A stretch of DNA of 64,000 nt. Origin: Roseitranquillus sp963776845. Lineage in GTDB: Bacteria; Pseudomonadota; Alphaproteobacteria; Rhodobacterales; Rhodobacteraceae. The stretch lies in the NCBI GenBank assembly GCA_963776845.1, contig CAVZOJ010000024.1, positions 1 to 64,000 on the forward strand, read 5' to 3'. A model generated the notes under the pieces. The model was not told the DNA's origin. It searched no databases and saw nothing but the letters and a program-made list of their open reading frames with translations. How positions within the stretch are numbered: position 1 is the first letter of the stretch; every line of letters begins with the position of its first letter. Shown here piece by piece: positions 29,738 to 37,708 of this stretch. Position numbers and translations under genes: made by a program.

Positions 29738-30921
29738 TGTTCCTGCCGTTCTTCGAGGCATTGCGAGCGGCCCGCGTCCCGGTCTCGCTGCGCGAGTTCC
29801 TGACCTTCCTCGAGGCGATGCGCGCGAACCTCGTCACCTACGACGTCGACGGGTTCTACTATCTCGCCCGGGCCGCGATGGTGAAGGACGAGCGGCACAT
29901 CGACCGGTTCGACCAAGCCTTCGCACGGGCGTTCGCGGGACTCGAGGCCGTCACGCCGGAGGCCGTGATGCAGGCGCTCGACCTGCCCGAGGACTGGCTG
30001 CGCAAGATGGCTGAAAAGCACCTGACGGACGCCGAAAAGGCCGAGATCGAGGCGATGGGCGGCTTCGACAAGTTGATGGAGGCGCTGCGCGACCGCTTGG
30101 CCGAGCAGCAGGGCCGGCACCAGGGCGGCTCGAAGTGGATCGGCACCGCCGGCACCTCGCCCTTCGGCGCCTACGGCTACAACCCCGAAGGCGTTCGGAT
30201 CGGCCAGGACAAGGGGCGCCACGGCCGCGCCGTGAAGGTCTGGGACCGGCGGGAGTTCCGCGATTTCGACGACACCCGCGAGCTTGGCACCCGCAACATC
30301 AAGGTGGCGCTCAAGCGCCTGCGCCAGTGGGCCCGCGACGGCGCGTTGGAGGAGCTGGACCTCGACGGCACCATCCGCGCCACCGCCGAGCACGGCTATC
30401 TCGACGTCAAGACCCGGCCCGAGCGGCGCAACGCCGTCCGCGTCCTCTTGCTGCTCGACGTCGGCGGGTCGATGGACCCGCACATCCGCCTGGTCGAGGA
30501 GATGTTCTCGGCCGCACGGTCCGAATTCCGCCACCTCGAGCACTACTACTTCCACAACTGCGTTTACGAGGGGCTCTGGCGCGACAACCGGAGGCGGTGG
30601 ACCGAGCAGACGCCCACATGGGACGTGCTGCACACCTACGGCCCGGAATGGAAGTTGATCCTCGTCGGCGACGCCGCCATGAGCCCCTACGAAGTGATGA
30701 TGCCGGGCGGCGCCAACGAGCACTGGAACGAGGAGTTTGGCGAGGTCTGGCTTCGTCGCCTGGCAGCCCAGTGGCCGGACCACCTGTGGATCAACCCGAC
30801 GCCGCGGCGCCATTGGGAGCACACCCAGTCGATCGGCATGATCGAGGCCATTCTCGGCCACGGCCGCATGGTGCCGATGACGCTGGAGGGCCTGACCCGG
30901 GGGATGCGCGTCCTGACCTGA
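29737..30921 (+). CDS. VWA domain-containing CoxE-family protein
   Basis: A 394-residue protein of the CoxE/YehP type. The N-terminal helical part starts FFEALRAARVPVSLREFLTF. The von Willebrand A-like domain begins at about residue 225 with VLLLLDVGGSMDPHI, a variant metal-ion-dependent adhesion site in which the first Ser position is Gly. It includes EHYYFHNCVYEGLW and KLILVGDAAMSPYE. CoxE proteins pair with MoxR-type ATPases to insert metal or remodel partner enzymes; a MoxR gene lies upstream in the same group. The start at 29737 overlaps the preceding stop (TGATG). Confidence 0.9.
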   Translation: MFLPFFEALRAARVPVSLREFLTFLEAMRANLVTYDVDGFYYLARAAMVKDERHIDRFDQAFARAFAGLEAVTPEAVMQALDLPEDWLRKMAEKHLTDAEKAEIEAMGGFDKLMEALRDRLAEQQGRHQGGSKWIGTAGTSPFGAYGYNPEGVRIGQDKGRHGRAVKVWDRREFRDFDDTRELGTRNIKVALKRLRQWARDGALEELDLDGTIRATAEHGYLDVKTRPERRNAVRVLLLLDVGGSMDPHIRLVEEMFSAARSEFRHLEHYYFHNCVYEGLWRDNRRRWTEQTPTWDVLHTYGPEWKLILVGDAAMSPYEVMMPGGANEHWNEEFGEVWLRRLAAQWPDHLWINPTPRRHWEHTQSIGMIEAILGHGRMVPMTLEGLTRGMRVLT

Positions 30922-30994
30922 CGCATCGTCCTTTCGACCCGACCGGAAACCGAAGTGCGAGCCCTCTCGTTGGAGATGATCAAAGGAGGCACGC

Positions 30995-31513
30995 ATGGAT
31001 TGGTCCGAGATGTTCTTTCAGAACTGGAGCGGAATCATTCGGACGGTCATCGTCGGCACGCTCGCCTACGCGGTCCTCCTGCTGTCGCTCCGCGTCTCGG
31101 GAAAGCGGACGCTGGCCAAGCTCAACGCCTTCGATCTTGTCGTCACCGTCGCGCTTGGCTCGACGCTCGCGACGATTCTGCTCAGCGAGAGTGTCGCCTT
31201 GGCCGAGGGCGTGACCGGCCTCATCCTGCTGATCCTGCTCCAGTATGTCGTGGCGTTCTTCTCCGTCCGCTCGAAGGCCTTTGCGCGGGCCGTACGGTCG
31301 GAGCCGACGCTCCTTCTCCGCAGCGGTGAGATGCTGCCGCAGGCGATGCGAAAGGCGCGCGTGACCAAGGCGGAACTCGAGACAGTGGTACGTACCGAAG
31401 GCCAACGGGGGCTCTCCGACATCGCGGCGGTGGTGCTGGAATCCGATGGCTCGTTCTCGGTCATCGACGGCGAGCAGAAGAAAAGGAGCGAGGCCGCAGA
31501 TGCCGGGACCTGA
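30995..31513 (+). CDS. DUF421 (YetF-like) membrane protein
   Basis: A 172-residue protein. Three membrane segments (about residues 13-32, 42-64 and 68-90) are followed by a soluble C-terminal domain. The signature KRTLAKLNAFDLVVTVALGS and the ending part EPTLLLRSGEMLPQAMRKAR are typical of the YetF/DUF421 family. AAAGGAGG lies upstream of the ATG. YetF proteins are linked to spore or envelope lipid functions in some bacteria, but the role here is unknown. The frame ends in a basic tail EQKKRSEAADAGT. Confidence 0.85.
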   Translation: MDWSEMFFQNWSGIIRTVIVGTLAYAVLLLSLRVSGKRTLAKLNAFDLVVTVALGSTLATILLSESVALAEGVTGLILLILLQYVVAFFSVRSKAFARAVRSEPTLLLRSGEMLPQAMRKARVTKAELETVVRTEGQRGLSDIAAVVLESDGSFSVIDGEQKKRSEAADAGT

Positions 31514-31622
31514 TCGGCGCGCCTCTGCGATAGGGATGCGCCGGCTTGGAGCATGGCAGGTCGCCCGACACTGAGCGCTTGTGGGCCGAGGCGGCAGTCT
31601 GCAGCCGGCATGGCGCAGCGAC

Positions 31623-32192
31623 CTAGAGGGCGGTCAGGCGACGCAGGATCGCCAGGATCGCCGCTCGTCTCTCGACCCGGTCATCCGGCAGCCGATTTCC
31701 CAGCGGGGTCTCCAGCGTCAGGGCCGCAAACCCGTGCATCGCGGCGTGCAGCAGATGAGGCAGGTCGCTCTCCCGCGCGCCGATATCGGCAGTGCGCCCG
31801 ATGCCGAGGGCGCGGTCCAGCGTCATCTGGGCTTCGCGCAGCCTCGGATCGGTGACGTCCAGCAGGTCCGACCGAAACATCGTGCGGAAACGCCCCGGCT
31901 CGGCGAAGGCGAAGTCCAGGTACGCGGCGGCGACATCGCGAAGGCTCGGCCCGGCCGCATCCACGATCTCCGCGAGGCGCCGGAATCCTTCCTCGGCATA
32001 GGCCGTGAGCAACGCGCGGCGGTCGCGGAAATGACGAAAGACGGCCGACGGCGCCACCCCGACCTCGCGGGCCAGCGCCCGTGTGGATGCCGCTTCGGGT
32101 GCCGCCTCGGGTCCAGCGCGCTGCATGGCCGCGTCAAGGGCGATCAGCAACGTGCGTCTCAGATCTCCATGGTGGTAAGGCCTATCCATCAT
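31623..32192 (-). CDS. TetR-family transcriptional regulator
   Basis: About 189 residues from the ATG at 32192; a much longer open frame upstream is only a shadow of the neighbouring protease gene. The helix-turn-helix is TRALAREVGVAPSAVFRHFR near residues 35-54, followed by DRRALLTAYAEEGFRRL. The C-terminal domain, with AAAYLDFAFAEPGRFRTMF, is of the WHG/TetR_C type. It is divergent from the M48 protease gene, which begins about 80 bases away, and may control that gene or itself. Confidence 0.85.
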   Translation of the reverse strand: MMDRPYHHGDLRRTLLIALDAAMQRAGPEAAPEAASTRALAREVGVAPSAVFRHFRDRRALLTAYAEEGFRRLAEIVDAAGPSLRDVAAAYLDFAFAEPGRFRTMFRSDLLDVTDPRLREAQMTLDRALGIGRTADIGARESDLPHLLHAAMHGFAALTLETPLGNRLPDDRVERRAAILAILRRLTAL

Positions 32193-32273
32193 TCGCTCAT
32201 GGGTTGCTCTCACCGGACGGTCAAGAAGATCCGCGAGGGTGACTTGCCCCTCCTCCGGCCCCATATCTTGCGC

Positions 32274-32969
32274 ATGTTGAAGTTCACCCCGATCCTGCTC
32301 GCCATCGTCTACGCCGTCGGCATGTACTACATGTCGGCTTGGCGGACGCGCTCCGAGCTCGACCAGAAGTCGACGGAGCTGGCAGACGGCGACCTCAAGC
32401 GCATCACCGACCGGATGGCGCGATCGCTCGACCTGCCGCGGATACGGGTGAACATCTATGAGATCGACCCGGTCAACGGGCTCGCCGCACCCGACGGCCG
32501 GATCTTCATCACCCGCGGATTCTATCAGAAGTACCGGCAGGGCGAGGTCACGGGTGAGGAATTGGCCGCCGTCATCGCGCACGAGCTCGGCCATGTCGCA
32601 CTCGGTCACTCGCGCCGGCGGATGATCGACTTCTCCGGCCAGAACGCCATCCGCACCGCGCTGATCATGGTGCTGTCGCGGTTCATTCCCGGTCTCGGCA
32701 TTCTGATCGCCAACACGCTCACATCGCTGATCGCCGCCCGCCTATCCCGCGGGGACGAGTACGAGGCCGACGAATACGCCACCGCCCTCCTCATCAAGTC
32801 CGGTATCGGGACGGGGCCGCAGAAGTCCCTGTTCCGCAAGCTCGAGGCGCTGACCAAGGGCCGCGGCGGCGCCATGCCCGCCTGGCTGCTCAGCCACCCC
32901 AAGGTCGACGAGCGCATTGCCGCGATCGAGAAGAACGAAGCGAAGTGGATCGGCGCCGAGCAGTCCTGA
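32274..32969 (+). CDS. M48-family metalloprotease
   Basis: About 231 residues. An N-terminal membrane anchor (residues 3-22) is followed by a zinc-protease domain with the motif VIAHELGHVALGH (HExxH near residue 102). The third zinc ligand region is RGDEYEADEYATALL. A second hydrophobic stretch FIPGLGILIANTLTSLIAAR lies between them, as in HtpX-like and Ste24-like proteases. The ATG at 32274 was chosen because the anchor starts there. It probably degrades damaged or unassembled membrane proteins. Confidence 0.88.
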   Translation: MLKFTPILLAIVYAVGMYYMSAWRTRSELDQKSTELADGDLKRITDRMARSLDLPRIRVNIYEIDPVNGLAAPDGRIFITRGFYQKYRQGEVTGEELAAVIAHELGHVALGHSRRRMIDFSGQNAIRTALIMVLSRFIPGLGILIANTLTSLIAARLSRGDEYEADEYATALLIKSGIGTGPQKSLFRKLEALTKGRGGAMPAWLLSHPKVDERIAAIEKNEAKWIGAEQS

Positions 32970-33014
32970 AGCCTCCGGTGGAACGCCGTCCGACTCTGCG
33001 CGCCGTCTGAGTCA

Positions 33015-33035
33015 CCGCCGGCCAGCGGCCGGCGG
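33015..33035. terminator. Hairpin between convergent M48 protease and Mn catalase genes
   Basis: CCGCCGGCC and GGCCGGCGG form a perfect nine-base stem around AGC. On the plus strand it is followed by a T-rich stretch (CGTCTCTTGTTC). It lies between two convergent genes and can end transcription from the protease side. Confidence 0.7.
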
Positions 33036-33054
33036 CGTCTCTTGTTCACTGGCG

Positions 33055-33879
33055 CTACTGCTGCTCGGTCTGCGTGCCCGTGCCGGGACGCGCCTTGCCG
33101 AGGCTCGGCTTCTGCCCGAGCGGCTCGGGCGTCTTCACCACCGTGAACTCGGAGCGACCGTCGAGCGACGGGCCGGACGTCCAGCGGCCCTCCGGCGTCT
33201 CCTCGTCGAGTGACGTGTTCAGGAAGTAGTAGCTGTGCTCGGTCGCCTCGTGCTCCTGCGGCGTCGAGTTCGGGATCGGCAGTTGCGCGCTCCAGCCGCC
33301 CAGCTCCTCGATCACAGCCAGCCATTGCTGCTGGTGCATCGTGTCGCGGGCGATCAGGAACGACAGCATGTCCTTCATGCCGCTGTCGTCGGTCATGTTG
33401 TAGAGCCGGCTGGCGAGAACACGCCCGCCCGACTCCGCCACGGCGTTCGCCATCATGTCGGCGGCGATGTTCCCGGTGGCGTAGACGTGGCTCATGTCGA
33501 ACGGCACGCCGTTCGAGTTCACCGGCATCGCCGACAGGCCGGAGGACAGGATGTGCCGCGGGTTGGCGCCGCCCATGATCGCGTGCACGATCGGGTCCTT
33601 CGTCGCTTCCTCCTGGGCGCTGACCGGCGCGCCCTCGAGGTTCAGCGCGACTGCGTGTCCCAGAAACTCGATGTGGCTGAGCTCCTCCGTGGCGGTCATC
33701 ATCAGCATGTCGCGGTACTTGGCGTCGCCGCGCGCGCCCATCGCCTGAAAGAAGTACTGCATCGCGACGCGGATCTCGCCCTCGATCCCGCCGATCGCCT
33801 GCTGGAGGTACTTCGCGAACACCGGATCCGGGCGGTCGACCTTCACCTCGTACTGCAGCTTGGAAGAGTGGTGAAACAT
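33055..33879 (-). CDS. Manganese catalase
   Basis: A 274-residue dimanganese catalase of the ferritin-like fold, which breaks down hydrogen peroxide without heme. The metal ligands are visible in GGIEGEIRVAMQYFFQA (Glu near 35), TATEELSHIEFLGHAV (Glu and His near 65-69), DDSGMKDMLSFLIARDTMHQ (Glu replaced by nearby acidic residues; His near 180) and the preceding helix with AVAESGGRVLASRLYNMTD. The C-terminal tail from residue 230 on is Pro/Gly-rich and extended. The gene stands alone with its own hairpin. Confidence 0.92.
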   Translation of the reverse strand: MFHHSSKLQYEVKVDRPDPVFAKYLQQAIGGIEGEIRVAMQYFFQAMGARGDAKYRDMLMMTATEELSHIEFLGHAVALNLEGAPVSAQEEATKDPIVHAIMGGANPRHILSSGLSAMPVNSNGVPFDMSHVYATGNIAADMMANAVAESGGRVLASRLYNMTDDSGMKDMLSFLIARDTMHQQQWLAVIEELGGWSAQLPIPNSTPQEHEATEHSYYFLNTSLDEETPEGRWTSGPSLDGRSEFTVVKTPEPLGQKPSLGKARPGTGTQTEQQ

Positions 33880-34004
33880 TCTGGCTTCTCCTGAAGATGT
33901 TCAGGATCAGCGCTCCGCGCATCCGGATGTTCCCGTTCTTTGGATCAGGAAATGGTCGTACCGCGGAAGTTGGCCGACGCAGGGCCGCGGACGTGCGGCA
34001 GCGG

Positions 34005-34910
34005 TCAGGCGGCCTGCATCTCGCGCGGTATCGTCCGGGCCAGATCGAGGAACTCTACCATGTAGGGCTTGCCCCGATCGGCCTCGCGCACGGCGGCGTA
34101 GAGACGGCGATGCACGCCCTCTTTGGTGAGCGAGCGCGTCACGTAGTCCGTCGACGTCCGCACCTCGCGAACGACCCAGTCGGGCAGGACCGAGACTCCC
34201 CGCTGCGACGCCACCAGGAGCAGGATCACCGCGGTCAGTTCCGCCTGCCGCACCGCCAGCGGCTCGACCCGCGCCGGGATCAGCAACTGGCTGAACACGT
34301 CAAGCCGCGGCCGCTCCACCGGATAGGTGATGAGCGTCTGGTCGCGAAAATCCTCCGCCTCGATCCATTCGCGCTTCGCGAGGGGATGGGTGGAGGCCGC
34401 GACGAAAACCGCCTCGTAGTCGAAGAGCGGCTCGAAGGTCACGCCCGGCAGCTCCTCGGGATCGGAGGACACGACCAGGTCCACATCCTCGCGCATCAGC
34501 GCCGGCAGCGCCTCGAACGCCAGCCCTGGGCGAATGTCGACATCGACATCCGGCCACGACCGGCGAAAGCCCTCCAGCACCGGGAACAGCCACTCGAAGC
34601 AGGCATGGCACTCGATGGCGATATGCATCCGCCCCGACCGGCCCGAGCGCAGGCCCGCGAAGTCCGCCTCCAGCGCCTCCACCTCCGGCAGGATCCGCTC
34701 CGCCAGCCGCAACAGCCGCTGCCCGGCGGCCGACAGGCGCAGCGGCTTCGACCTCCGGACGAACAGCTCGACCCCCGCCTGGTCCTCCAGCCCCTTGACC
34801 TGGTGGCTCAAGGCGGACTGGGTGATGTTCAGCCGCGCCGCCGCGCGGGCGAGGCCGCCGGCCTCGTGGATGGCCTTGATCGTGCGGAGGTGGCGAAACT
34901 CCAGATGCAT
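34005..34910 (-). CDS. LysR-family regulator, MetR type
   Basis: About 301 residues from the ATG at 34910; the frame upstream overlaps metF and is a shadow. The winged helix-turn-helix is LARAAARLNITQSALSHQVK near residues 20-39, and the effector domain contains RMHIAIECHACFEWLFPVLE, typical of MetR. It is divergent from metF with 88 bases between the starts, the classic MetR-metF arrangement, and a perfect inverted repeat lies in that gap. MetR usually senses homocysteine to activate methionine genes. Confidence 0.88.
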   Translation of the reverse strand: MHLEFRHLRTIKAIHEAGGLARAAARLNITQSALSHQVKGLEDQAGVELFVRRSKPLRLSAAGQRLLRLAERILPEVEALEADFAGLRSGRSGRMHIAIECHACFEWLFPVLEGFRRSWPDVDVDIRPGLAFEALPALMREDVDLVVSSDPEELPGVTFEPLFDYEAVFVAASTHPLAKREWIEAEDFRDQTLITYPVERPRLDVFSQLLIPARVEPLAVRQAELTAVILLLVASQRGVSVLPDWVVREVRTSTDYVTRSLTKEGVHRRLYAAVREADRGKPYMVEFLDLARTIPREMQAA

Positions 34911-34943
34911 GTCGGGCTCATGATCTTGATGAGGATTATGAGT

Positions 34944-34971
34944 TTGTCTCACGCGCACCTCGGTGAGACAA
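34944..34971. promoter_or_regulatory. Inverted repeat in the LysR/metF control region
   Basis: TTGTCTCAC at 34944-34952 and GTGAGACAA at 34963-34971 form perfect nine-base arms with a ten-base spacer. It lies about 28 bases upstream of the metF ATG and about 33 bases from the LysR gene start. This is a good candidate operator for the LysR regulator, or a hairpin in the metF leader. Confidence 0.6.
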
Positions 34972-34998
34972 GGGAGCAACTGAAAAGGGTTCCCTTCG

Positions 34999-35856
34999 AT
35001 GACCACCATCTCGTTCGAGTTCTTCCCGCCGAAGTCCATCCAGGCCTCGTTCCGCCTCTGGGACACGATCCGGGCGCTCGCCCCGCTCGACCCGTCCTTC
35101 GTGTCGGTGACCTACGGCGCCGGCGGCACGACGAGGTCCGAGACTCACGACGCAGTCGAGACGATCCACAAGAACTACGGCGTGAATGTCGCCGCCCACC
35201 TCACCTGCGTCGACGCCACGCGGGAGGAGACGCTGGCGATCGCCCGCCGCTACGCCGACGCCGGCGTGCGCGAGATCGTGGCGCTGCGCGGCGACATGCC
35301 CGGCGGCGGCCCCTTCGTGCCGAACCCCGACGGTTTCGCCGACAGCTGCGAGCTCGTCGCGGCCCTCGCGGAGACCGGCGACTTCGACATCCGCGTCGGC
35401 GCCTACCCCGACCCGCACCCCGAGGCAGCGCATGACGGCGCCGACATCGACTGGCTCAAGCGCAAGGTCGACGCCGGCGCCACCTCGGCCATCACACAGT
35501 TCTTCTTCGAGGCTGAGACGTTCTTCCGCTTCCGCGACCGCTGCGTCGCGGCCGGCATCGAGATTCCGATCCTGCCGGGCGTGCTGCCCATCACCGACTG
35601 GTCGGGCTGCGCACGCTTCGCGGGGAAATGCGGCGCCGTGATCCCGCCGTGGATGCCGGAGGCGTTCGAGCGGGCGGAGCGTGACGGCCGCGCCGACATC
35701 CTGTCGACCGCGTTCTGCACCGAGATCTGCTCCGACCTGATCGCGGGCGGCGCCCAGCACCTGCACTTCTACACGCTGAACAAGCCGACGCTCACGCGCG
35801 ATGTCGTGCATGCCCTCGGCCTCGCCCCCGCGGTGCCGCTGGAGAAAGTCGCCTGA
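34999..35856 (+). CDS. metF: Methylenetetrahydrofolate reductase
   Basis: MetF reduces 5,10-methylene-THF to 5-methyl-THF, the methyl donor for methionine synthesis. The 285-residue TIM barrel starts ISFEFFPPKS with the catalytic Glu near residue 7. It shows FVSVTYGAGGTTR, HLTCVDATREETLAIARR, ALRGDMPGG (the FAD-contact Asp), and AITQFFFEAETFFRFRDR with the folate-binding Gln. The end HFYTLNKPTLTRDV is also conserved. The upstream operator-like repeat and divergent MetR-type regulator support methionine control. Confidence 0.96.
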   Translation: MTTISFEFFPPKSIQASFRLWDTIRALAPLDPSFVSVTYGAGGTTRSETHDAVETIHKNYGVNVAAHLTCVDATREETLAIARRYADAGVREIVALRGDMPGGGPFVPNPDGFADSCELVAALAETGDFDIRVGAYPDPHPEAAHDGADIDWLKRKVDAGATSAITQFFFEAETFFRFRDRCVAAGIEIPILPGVLPITDWSGCARFAGKCGAVIPPWMPEAFERAERDGRADILSTAFCTEICSDLIAGGAQHLHFYTLNKPTLTRDVVHALGLAPAVPLEKVA

Positions 35857-35905
35857 CGCTGCGTTCGGCCTGACCGCACGCGCGGCACTGCGCTACGCTG
35901 CGCGG

Positions 35906-36373
35906 ATGGACAAGCTCACCCACGGCGTCATTCCGCGCGAGGCGCTCCTCTCGATGTCGGGGCTCGCGGCGATGCAGGCTGTCCGCGACGGCCGGCTTCC
36001 CGGCCCGCCGATCGCGCGGCTCCTGAGCTTTCACCTGAACGCGGTCGAAGCCGGCCGGGTCGCCTTTCGCGGCACGCCGACGCAAGACGCCCTGAACCCG
36101 ATGGGGACGGTCCATGGCGGCTGGTACGGAACCCTTCTCGACAGTGCCATGGGCTGCGCGGTCATGACGACGCTGGCGCAGGGCGCCTGGTACACGACGC
36201 TCGAGTACAAGGTTAACCTGATCCGCCCGATCCCGGTCGGGACCGAGGTCGAGGCGGTGGGACACGTGCAGCATCCCGGCCGGCGGACCGGCGTCGCCTC
36301 AGGCGAGATCCGCGGTCACGATGGCCAGCTCTACGCGACCGGCTCCACCACCTGCATGATCTTCGGGCCCTGA
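35906..36373 (+). CDS. PaaI-type hotdog-fold thioesterase
   Basis: A 155-residue protein from the ATG at 35906. The hotdog fold shows NPMGTVHGGWYGTLLDSAMG, in which HGG plus a following Asp form the active-site region of PaaI thioesterases, and YTTLEYKVNLIRPIPVGTEV as the central strand. Such enzymes hydrolyse acyl-CoA thioesters; the acyl group is unknown. It starts 50 bases after metF on the same strand and may be co-transcribed. Confidence 0.87.
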   Translation: MDKLTHGVIPREALLSMSGLAAMQAVRDGRLPGPPIARLLSFHLNAVEAGRVAFRGTPTQDALNPMGTVHGGWYGTLLDSAMGCAVMTTLAQGAWYTTLEYKVNLIRPIPVGTEVEAVGHVQHPGRRTGVASGEIRGHDGQLYATGSTTCMIFGP

Positions 36374-36561
36374 CCGCCGCCGCAACGACGACGCGCATCC
36401 GCCCAGCGCCCGCGCCGAGAGCGGCCGGGTCAGCCGCCGCCCCGCTGGAGCCTCGGGCGAACAGCGCCAGTGTTCCTGCCGCAAGCCGCCGATATTGGTC
36501 GACGACCAGCAGGCCGCCCTACCTGCCGGGGTGGATCACGCTCGACGCCGGTGGCCAAAGC

Positions 36562-37626
36562 TCATGCCGACAGCGCGCCCACGATCCGCGCGCGCGGACG
36601 ACCGCCCTGCGCGGAGGCATGCACGTACTCCGACGGATCCCGGCCCACCACCCTGCGCCGTCGCGCGACGAAGAGCTTGCCCCACCCGCGAAACGTCCCA
36701 ACCGACGGCGCCTCGGGGTCCGTCGGAAATTGCGCCCGCCATCCGTCGGGCAGAGCAAGACCGCAGCCCGACGCCTTCTCCAGCATCCAGACCAGCGACA
36801 GGTTGGAAAGCGGCCGCGCCGTGCCCTCGCCGTTCAATTGCCCGCCGACATCGCCGTGGCACCCCCGGAACCACATCTGCTCGACCTCGACGCCGGGCCA
36901 TTCCCCCGTGCTCTCCCACAGCACCGGGGCGAAGGCCTCGCGCGTCTCGTCGAGCGCCAGGGCCTGGTAGCCGTGCCGCACCGCGTTCCCCAGATGCGCG
37001 GAATGATAGGCGTGCTGCGCCTCCGTCAGCATCCACAGGATCGGCAGCCTCAGCCCCAGCGCCTTCACCGTGTCCCAGACGCCGATCATCTCGACCTGCA
37101 CCTCGTCATGGCAGTAGCGGGCGCGAAACGACTGCGCCGCCTCGCCGTGCGGGTTGATCTCGTAGTGCCGGTAGGCGTCACGGATGGCCCGCTCGGTCGC
37201 ATGCTCGGACTTGACCAGCCCGACACGGTCGATCACCCCGGCAAGCGAACGCACCGCATAGGCGCCCCGCGAATAGCCGAACAGGAATATCCGGTCACCC
37301 GGCCGGTAGCGCGAGGCGAGGTGACCGTAGGCGCGCCGGATCGTCCTATTGATGCCGCGGCCATGCACGACGTCCATCGTCGTCCGCCAGTCGCTCCACT
37401 GGACGCCCGCCTCATACCGAAGCGACAGGTTGGACCGCGGCATCTCGCGCAGGAGCTTGTAGGTGAGCCCGACATTCGTCTCGGCGCCGGCGGCCAGCGA
37501 CGACATCGTGCCGTCGAGAAGGATGACATGGTCGACGCGGCCCCGGCCCGTTGCCGGACGCACCATCTCGGTCCGCCCGCGCCGCGCCTTGCGCCACACC
37601 CATCTTGCCCACGTCGTCGTGCGCAT
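36562..37626 (-). CDS. DUF2235 alpha/beta-hydrolase-like protein
   Basis: A 354-residue protein of the DUF2235 family, which contains the catalytic domain of Tle1-type phospholipases. The start strand is VDHVILLDGTMSSL, the nucleophile elbow IFLFGYSRGAYAVRSLAG (GxSxG near residue 120), and the late signature MWFRGCHGDVGGQL carries the acid and His region. It has no signal peptide. Nearby there is no type VI secretion gene, so a housekeeping hydrolase is as likely as an effector. It lies downstream of the molybdopterin subunit on the same strand, about 80 bases from that gene's probable true stop. Confidence 0.82.
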   Translation of the reverse strand: MRTTTWARWVWRKARRGRTEMVRPATGRGRVDHVILLDGTMSSLAAGAETNVGLTYKLLREMPRSNLSLRYEAGVQWSDWRTTMDVVHGRGINRTIRRAYGHLASRYRPGDRIFLFGYSRGAYAVRSLAGVIDRVGLVKSEHATERAIRDAYRHYEINPHGEAAQSFRARYCHDEVQVEMIGVWDTVKALGLRLPILWMLTEAQHAYHSAHLGNAVRHGYQALALDETREAFAPVLWESTGEWPGVEVEQMWFRGCHGDVGGQLNGEGTARPLSNLSLVWMLEKASGCGLALPDGWRAQFPTDPEAPSVGTFRGWGKLFVARRRRVVGRDPSEYVHASAQGGRPRARIVGALSA

Positions 37627-37708
37627 CGGATCCCGTCTCCCAAAGGCTCCGACGCGAATATAGGGTCGAACGCTGTAGATCGCGTTACGACGGATCGCTT
37701 TGCCGCGA

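Noticed and set aside
33897..35435. 512-codon plus-strand frame over the LysR gene
   Set aside because: It is antisense to a conserved LysR regulator and then out of frame with metF; no family features.
36562..37626. DUF2235 protein as a type VI secretion effector
   Set aside because: The family includes Tle1 effectors, but no VgrG, PAAR, immunity or other secretion gene is near, so a secretion role is not supported.
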